Shown one piece after another: positions 56,728 through 64,000 of a stretch of 64,000 nt of DNA (position 1 is its first letter; the number at the start of each line of letters is the position of its first letter). A program made the position numbers and the translations under genes. The DNA is from Wuchereria bancrofti. Lineage: Eukaryota > Nematoda > Chromadorea > Rhabditida > Onchocercidae. The stretch lies in the NCBI GenBank assembly GCA_005281725.1, contig SSBO01000001.1, positions 4,138,399 to 4,202,398 of the forward strand. Direction: 5' to 3'. The notes beneath the pieces were generated by a model. It ran no database searches. It saw only the letters and a list, made by a program, of their open reading frames with translations, and was not told the DNA's origin.

Positions 56728-58869
56728 CTTTCAGGTTATTCCTTCGGATAGCTGGAACGTTTAGGCTAAAGAAATTTTGCACTGTTCATTACATTTATTT
56801 TACACTGTTTACAACTCTTATATTTTCATCGTTTTTCAGAAATGAAACGTTACGCCTCATTTTTGAAAGGCAGTATTGGTATTTGTAATTATAGCGTAAT
56901 TACAGTGCTGCCATTAAATGAATTATACATTTTAAGAAGCAAAATTCAATTTTTGAAACTTCATTTCTGCTTCTGAACGCCATCATTTGTTTGTACCTGC
57001 CATCTGAAATAAATTCACAGCTATCATTATGTGAAGTTGAGGAAATTATGTGACGTTGAAAATATCTTACAATATCAGTTAAGTTGAACTCGTTCCGTCT
57101 AGTCTGTTTGTTTAATTACCACTGCTTTCCGGTTTGCTTACAGTTTGTGGGACAGTTTTACTTGTACATTAGTTGCGACAAGATGATAAGTAAATCGTTT
57201 TGTAGCACAGTGAACTTCAACTGTTTACAAAACCAACCAGTGTCGAACAAAAGATTGTGAGAATTGATTCTTTAAAATGATTTATCAGCCATCTCGTCCA
57301 TTATCTTCTGAAAATTGTCTTACCGTATATGTTCACAAAGATCTTTATCGAAGTTCTTGATTTTAATCATGATCAGGTCGATTGTAAGTTATTCCCTTCA
57401 GTGAAGAATAAATAAACGAATGAAAAAAAAAAGATTTACTTGTGATTACTTTACTAAATTAAATCGGGATTCTAGTTCCTTCTATGACTGTTAGATTACT
57501 GGATTTTTTTTTCTTTTGTTAATAAACGATCATTTTTATGAAGTGCAGGATATACATTCATCTTTGTTATACTGAAATTACAAGAAAATATAACCTTCCC
57601 TGATTGATTGTGATTATCCGCATAAGTTGATGATGTTTTTGGTCAAGAAGTGTGAAGTCAATTTAATGTTTGCATTTTCCACTGTAACATTTGTTTTCAA
57701 GGACATTTGCATATCTATACCATAATCCAGGGATTAGTAGCAAATTTTTTTCCTGACCTCAAGAAATTTCTTGTATAATTTTTAAAATAATTTTATAAAA
57801 ATTGCGAAAATTTTAATCGGAAAACTCGGCTTAAAAAAAACGTTTTGTTCCAGGAACGACATTCTAAAAGTTCAATCTGTATTTCAGACCGAAATCCGAT
57901 AACTGGTGAAGTAAAATGTCCGGCGAAGATATCAGCGTGAACCTTTTCCATCGCTGAAAAGAGTTTTCCTTTGACACAATTTCCATGAGAAACAGAAGAA
58001 TGATATTTGTGAAGCAAATCGTGTTTTTTAATTGTTTGCAAATCATCTATCATTTGGCTTAATTTTATTTCATTTCATTAACATATTCATTTACTTTGTA
58101 CGTTAAGGAACTTATCACCATTTTCGGATTTATATTGGATTGATATCAGTTCAGTTGATTTAAATCTTAATTGTTAACTTTATCTAATGTGTTATTTTTT
58201 TAAAGGGAAGGGAATAACGAAAATTCGTTACCTCAATTTTTAGACGTGTTTTATCCAAGTGACATCTACCTAAATACACATCGGCTCATTTAATTCCCTA
58301 ATTTTCTTTGTTGTGTATGTATGCGTCAGTAGTCAGTCACTGATTATGCTTACCGATCGCTGAAGGATATATTCATCCTTTCAGCAAAGAAGATGTATAT
58401 AAATAAATGCGATGAGTTGTATGTGTGTCATTTCATGCCACTCAAGTAAATAAGCTAATTAAACAGCTTGAGATAAGAGGAAAATGAAACATATGGTTGA
58501 GATCATTACATTTCTTAATCAAAAATGAGAGAGCAGGAAGAAAAGGTTAATGGGTATGCTTTTTTGTTCATAATCAAAAGTGTTTTTTAACTTATCCCAA
58601 CTTTAGCATTTAGGTTGGTAAGTCTTTCAAGCCCATGGGTAAAATTTGGTGACTTGATTTGTCGGTAGGCTAAAAAGTTGTAGTATACGTGGCTGTTTTT
58701 GTATTCTAGGACGTATTGTGTCAACTGGAATGCCGTAATGGTTTAATGACTACTGGTTCTCAATTCTTGTGAGTGATCCGAATGAAGCTTGTTGAAATTT
58801 CAGTTTATTGATAGTGAGGATTTTAACTGTGCCATTCTGTTCACGACATATGCGCTTCTTTCGTAATTC

Positions 58870-59182
58870 GTTTTATAATTCCACGTCAATCATAATGCTG
58901 AATATATTAATTCCTATATGATAGTTAGTTATCTTGGATGAAAAACTTTGGAATAAAACAAGAGAGCAGGGTAAAAGGGATCTTTGAATCATGTCAAAAA
59001 CTTGTAATTACTTCCGCTATGAAACAATTATCACATAAATTCCTTTTAAGAAAAAATATTTAGGGACCTGTTTCTTTCATAAAAAAAGTCATATATTTCT
59101 CGACCATATTTCACTGTCAACGCAATCGAAATAAGTTGAATCTGGAAAGACCGTTTCATAATTCCATGTCAATCGTAACGCT
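58870..59182 (+). repeat. 30-bp imperfect direct repeat
   Basis: 58870-58899 and 59153-59182 agree at 26 of 30 positions, and all four differences are transitions. The core shared by both is TCATAATTCCA/GTCAATC-like sequence. It is intergenic and of unknown origin. Confidence 0.8.
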
Positions 59183-60360
59183 TTTAGATGAAATGCTTTT
59201 TCTACTAAGAAATCATCTAATCTTCTGCGGCAAGGATGGGTTTGTGCTAGAAATTTAGGACAAACTGTTTATAGATACTAGGTACCTTCGTGAAATGATC
59301 ACCTTCGTCAAAGGACCTAACTCTAATGAAATAAGAACTATTAGCAATAGACTGTTCATTTTATTTTGGATGATAGGAATTATCTTATAAAATTGTAATT
59401 CTCTGATGGTTAGTTGAAGAGTCAGATCAGAGAAGTGGGAATTATTTTTACTTCTTTCATTTCCTCTCTTTTTTATGCCACAAACTTTCAAATCACTCAA
59501 ATTCATTAGACTATCATTTTACAGCAAGTTAGATGTAACAAATTCCAACATTTATCGCAACTGCCTATCGTAGAGGACAAATCATAAAGTTAATGTAGAA
59601 GAGTATTTTCGATACTTCTGGATTCAAATTATTGTCGAATTGAGAAGGAAGAGAAGAATATCTTCCGGTAGGTCATATACTGAGAAGTGAGCAGAGAGGA
59701 AATAGAGGAGAAGGCAAAAGACGATTCAGTTGTGTGTGTATTCAGTTGGCTTCATAATACGTACGTAAAACGAGCAAGAGAATATGGACTTTATTTAGAG
59801 TGTAACCATAAGCTAATCGAAAGAACGAAGGAATTCGATCTCAGTTGAAAATTAAATTCTTTTCGCTCTGCACCCTAATAAAGCGATCCTTTTGGATAAC
59901 ACGAAAAGTTATCATCCTAACGATATATAAGGTGGCTATAAGAAATTTTTCTGACCTACAAATTTTTTTTCTTGAACTCTTTTGACCCAGACATTGTCAA
60001 AGTAGGCATAATTAAAAATTATTACGTAAATACAAGTGAGAATGGTTTTTATCTTTACGTAACCAAAGTGCTCCTTTTTTATGCAGATGTTTATTTATTT
60101 TCTTTACTTACTGAGCCCAGGACCGCTGCTACCACATTTACTAATGGTGATCTCCAATAACAGCAATCATTTAATTCTTATGTTGTTCCTTCATGTAATT
60201 GGCGCAATAGTATTATGGCACTAGCATCAGCTTTTTTCAAAAAATCTTTGCCGTCACGAAGTCGTTTTCTACCGGAAGTGCCATACTGAATGACGAAGAT
60301 CATAGTGCTCATTGATGCAGTAGTTTCATTTTCATGGCTTTTCAAGGGTTCGAGCTATGA

Positions 60361-60366
60361 TTTATT
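60361..60366 (-). terminator. Poly(A) signal of beta-mannosidase
   Basis: AATAAA on the minus strand, 36 bases beyond the stop codon. Confidence 0.65.
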
Positions 60367-60401
60367 AAACTGTCTGCTGATATATGACGAAAAATTAAGT
60401 T

Positions 60402-63400
60402 TTATGCGTTAGCTTTGCCACAATCACGTAATGAACAAATGGTGATATCGCTTTCGATCAGTTGACGTTCAGGTCTCTTGAACAAGGACAACACCAATGT
60501 CTTTTTCGGTTCGGTCATCGTGAATGCATTATCGGAAAACCATCCAGTTAAGCCTGGAGCTAACTCCATATATACGAAAGGTGCTGTTTTGTCAGCTTCT
60601 AGCTTCAGCTTATACAACATATCATTTTTCCTCTGCAGTTCTCGAATCCAGACTTTTCCGAAATTCACTTCATCTATCTGAAATAAGTTCCAGTAAGGCA
60701 ATAAAGTTCTGCGAACAGTGAAACTTTTCCTACCTTAAACAGCTTATCAGGCAAATGAACGGTATCATAACCAATTTGAGTACCATTATCTGACAACAAC
60801 CTTCCCCGCAAAATGTATCGGTCATTTCTCTTCCTGCAAAAATAACAAGGAGTTTGAAAATGTAACTAACGGTCTCTAGCGCTAATGTGTGTAACAAATA
60901 TAGACTTTTGTGGAATTCTCAGAAAATAAGGGACTAAACGAAATGAGACGAACCTTATTTCGTCGGAAATTGCTTCATCGATAGGAATTTCAGTAGATGA
61001 CTGCGGAGGAATTGAACTAATTTCTTGCTTAAATGAGTAAACTGGAAAGAAATCATCAAACCAGAAAACTTCCAAGACCACTGTTACGTTGGATATTGGT
61101 TTTATTAGATCTGACATAGCGAACAAGTGAACGTTTTCGTCTACTGCCTAAAATATTCTTGAAATGAAAGACCAAAAGCAAAAATTTCAACAATTTACTA
61201 TCTAATTTATCATCCAACCAAATTAGGCGGAAATAGAATATATCCAAAGATGAGTATTATAAGTGGTTTCGTATGAGTTATTATGAGTGATTTCACAGAT
61301 ATATTCCAATGCTCTCTAATGAGAAGCAGCCGGACAAAACACAGCCAAGAAATCCTTTTTGTTTCAGACTTGTTCTCTTAGATTTAATCAAAATCACGTG
61401 ATTGCTCGCCTAATTTAGTAATTAAAATGGTCCCATATTTTCAAATTATTCTGCATTAAGTAAATGATAATGACAGATTAGTTAAGTGATAGTGCGTGTT
61501 TTATTACCAAATAAATTGAATGAAAATCATGACTCACCACAGAAAGAATAACTGGTGCAAAGAATCGACGAGCAAAATACTGAGCGGGTTTCCATGAAAG
61601 TTCAAGATCGATTGTTGACCAAGTTGGTGCTGCCCATAGATCGTTTAACTGCCAGTATAGAGCACACATCGTATTACCACGACTATCTTTCGTCAATCGT
61701 CCACGCCATCTTAAACTTCTTTCTATCGATTCACTATCTAACTTATTTCCCTTACCATAGTTGATCATCTCTCCAACCTTTTTAGAAGAGAGAAAAAATT
61801 AGGCTATTGGTAACGAAGCACGTTGAAGCCTAAAAACAAATGAAATCCTAACATTTTTATCACTCTTAAACCTTTTGCTGCACCTTCTCGTCTCACTGTA
61901 AGTGAATAGATAACTCCTTTTCATTATTCCATCATACTCTTTGTCTCGACTTTTTGCTTTTCAGTACTAGTATTAATGTACTACTTTAGTTTTCATTTTA
62001 CTTACCAGTATGCGACTTTATAATTCTCGTTCTGTAAGGCTTACCTTCGATAATGCTCAGTCTGTACTTGATATGTAACCGCTTGGTGGAATTGGGACAA
62101 GTATACGAAACGGTCCATGAACTTCTTCGTTCTCAGATATACACAGTCTCCGTTAATTATCTTCCTACATTCATTTGGAATCTGCAGCTGAATGTCTTAT
62201 TAACAGCCTACAGATAAAATTTAACACTAATTACTAATTATTAATGATATCCGTACTTACCATCTTATCATTGCACACAGCTTTTTGCATGTTAAACTCA
62301 AGCATAGATTTAAGTCTTTAGGATTAAAGATCGCTCAATTTATTGGGCCTTTTATTGAGCCTTCTCTGGCTCTATAACTTTATTTTTCTGTATCTCTTAA
62401 GTTATTAGCTTACCATAAGATTGCAGCTGACCATAGCATTGTCCAAAAATCGGATTCAAAGCTACTCTTATGTGGTCGGAACCATGTGCGATTCGAGGGA
62501 GTTTAACAATTTAACAATTTCATTAACAATTTGACAGCATTTTGCAATACCTTTGAAATACCTAGCAAAGCATCTAATAGTCAAGTCAGAGTAAAAAAAA
62601 GGAAAATAAGGAACAATTTGGATTACTCTGAAATGTGAAAAAATCATGGAAAGTTGAGCCAAGAATCCACCAGGATGATGCTGTCTACGCCTCATTGCTT
62701 TACTTGTATAGGACCAATCTGTTTCATTTAACCATTTCAACATCGTTTCTCTGAAATGGATTATATAACAATCGTCAATGCTTCAGAATCCCTTTTTTCT
62801 TTTTTTTTCTTCCATCCTATTCTCTTTCTTTACTTCAAATGAAAAGATTTTATAAGAAAAGGACAAAAGGACAAAGCAAAAGCAAAGGCCAAATCAAAAG
62901 ACTATTAGGTTCTAAAAAAAAATATTTCCGACAGAGCAAAGTAACATCATTATATCTTTATATAAAATAAGATACATAGTAGCATTTTTACTTTCTTGGA
63001 AACGACTGCACACCATATTCAGAAGAGCACCGTGGAATTTGATAAGTCGAATCCTTCCACAGATCATCGATTTCATTATAAAAGTGGATATCACCGTATT
63101 TCTCATCAGCGGGATATTCCGCAATACCTCCTTCTCTAGGAGATTTCAAAAAACTTTTTTGCACCAATAGAATTACTTTTCTACACCAATTTTTTGCACT
63201 AATCAATATGGTATTTTAATTACAAAATACAGTAGTAACAAATGATGAGTTGAAACAGTTTCTTCAATGACTAAGAGAAATTTGTTGTGGATATCTAAAC
63301 AACTGTAATGATTGCAACAATTACTTTTCAGACTCGACTCCATTTGTCGGACTGGACAACAGATATGGCCTGGTACCATCCAGCCGAGCGATGATTGGTC

Positions 63401-63952
63401 GTATTGTTTCATTATATAATTTCATATAGTCTGATACCTATAAATTATTGTATTTGAATACAAAAAAAAAAATTGAAATTGATGAAATTTTTATTTGAAA
63501 ATGAACAGCGAAAGGAAAAATTATTAAATTGAATGCATTGCGGCCTTTTCTAATCTTCATTTTAGTTTTAAGTACTTAAGAAGACTATCAAAATAAGTCC
63601 AGTCCATTAAATAATGAAACAGAATGGGATATATGTCTCGGAAGCTTCAAGCAGGCAAAAACAAGCGTGTAACCAAAGCAAACATGTAAACCCTGTATGT
63701 GACTAATTTTGATCCAGATCAATGACTGCCACTTGGTCAACTAATGCTTATTATAGAAAGATCATAAAGCTATGAGACAAAGACCATAACTTAAGCTATC
63801 AGAATAATTAATTTAGAAAAACATTAAGTCAGTAAAAGTACTGAGTCAGTAAAAGAGTAATTTGCCGCGAAGAACCACTGGCGAACACCTAATTCGTTCT
63901 CATTGTTTCCGGCCCAAACGAAAATTGATGGATGATGTCGAAGTCGCTCCAC
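60402..63952 (-). CDS. MANBA: Lysosomal beta-mannosidase (GH2), 3' half only
   Basis: Removes terminal beta-linked mannose from N-glycan fragments in the lysosome. Nine exons in the window, read from the right: 63952-63842, 63437-63325, 63135-62992, 62750-62627, 62187-62045, 61715-61538, 61147-60954, 60833-60734, 60677-60402. They give 1383 nt, 460 residues plus stop, in phase, about half of the 879-residue human enzyme. The gene continues past the right edge. VERLRHHPSIFVWAGNNENE carries the acid/base glutamate of the GNNE motif. RPYLLSSPTNGVESE is typical of the family. CSSEYGVQSFP carries the nucleophile glutamate. RRRQHHPGG and TMCALYWQLNDLWAAPTWST follow, then the C-terminal beta domains with YMELAPGLTGWFSDNAF. 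The acceptor at 61715 is uncertain: 61709 also keeps phase, and the frame stays open to 61777 but cannot join there. Confidence 0.93.
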
Positions 63953-64000
63953 CTGTAATACTTCACATGCCTAATTAAGTTGATTTTACCAGAAAGATTA

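Larger units (their letters stand above)
56728..60401. other. Convergent intergenic region
   Basis: About 3.7 kb between two gene ends. The frames at 57793-58053 (-) and 59972-60160 (+) have no splice or family support. A 30-bp direct repeat lies at 58870-58899 and 59153-59182. AATAAA on the minus strand at 60361-60366, 36 bases after the beta-mannosidase stop, is its likely poly(A) signal. Confidence 0.5.

Noticed and set aside
57793..58053. 86-codon minus-strand frame
   Set aside because: Some residues look protein-like, but no acceptor, donor or recognisable family was found, and two overlapping frames compete.
61716..61777. Upstream extension of a beta-mannosidase exon (reading VGEMINYGKGNKLD)
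   Set aside because: Starting the exon there would break phase with the previous exon (CGA AG). The family has no such insert, so it is treated as intron.
62417..62515. Minus-strand coding-like segment (IAHGSDHIRVALNPIFGQC) followed by a GTAAGC donor inside the beta-mannosidase gene
   Set aside because: No acceptor in the right phase exists. Exon 62750-62627 joins 62187-62045 directly in phase and with the family's spacing.

Overview
The window is nuclear DNA of a nematode, most likely a spirurid or filarial worm. It is strongly AT-rich. Its genes are cut into many small exons by introns of about 50 bp to several kb. Introns begin mostly with GTAAGT-like donors and end in T-rich YAG or AAG acceptors, and every well-resolved protein is a metazoan family with close nematode features. 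I assembled exons by hand, checking reading phase at each junction. Exon ends are therefore predictions, but six of the eight gene models close in phase from end to end, and the partial one closes over the part in the window.

Layout: (1) 1673-11626 (+) cullin 2, 19 exons. (2) 12739-22820 (-) anillin, 25 exons, convergent with cul-2. (3) 24670-30388 (+) PAN3 deadenylase subunit, 15 exons, divergent from anillin across a 1.85-kb promoter region. (4) 33900-38845 (+) calnexin, 11 exons, in tandem with PAN3 after 3.5 kb of T-rich non-coding DNA. (5) 41018-42636 (-) LIN-37, a DREAM/MuvB subunit, 5 exons, convergent with calnexin. (6) 43871-50181 (+) a secreted cysteine-rich protein with a thrombospondin-type-1-like start, at least 6 exons, with one junction unresolved. 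(7) 52152-56727 (+) a small two-exon protein of 82 residues, possibly Jupiter/HN1-like. (8) 60402-63952 (-) lysosomal beta-mannosidase, 3' half only; the gene runs off the right edge. A possible extra single-exon gene lies at 39216-39770 (-).

The genes are mostly cell-housekeeping: ubiquitin ligation and cell division (cullin 2, anillin, LIN-37), mRNA turnover (PAN3), ER glycoprotein folding (calnexin) and glycan breakdown (beta-mannosidase). They are not an operon or a pathway cluster. The adjacency of PAN3 and calnexin on the same strand matches, as I recall, the neighbouring genes ZK632.7 and ZK632.6 of C. elegans.

I found no mobile element, CRISPR array, rRNA, tRNA or spliced-leader gene, and no evidence of an undescribed system. 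The most unusual structures are a chimeric duplicate of two calnexin exon boundaries lying inside a calnexin intron, a set of near-perfect short hairpins in introns and flanks, a GC-AG intron in PAN3, and frequent AAG acceptors in cul-2.
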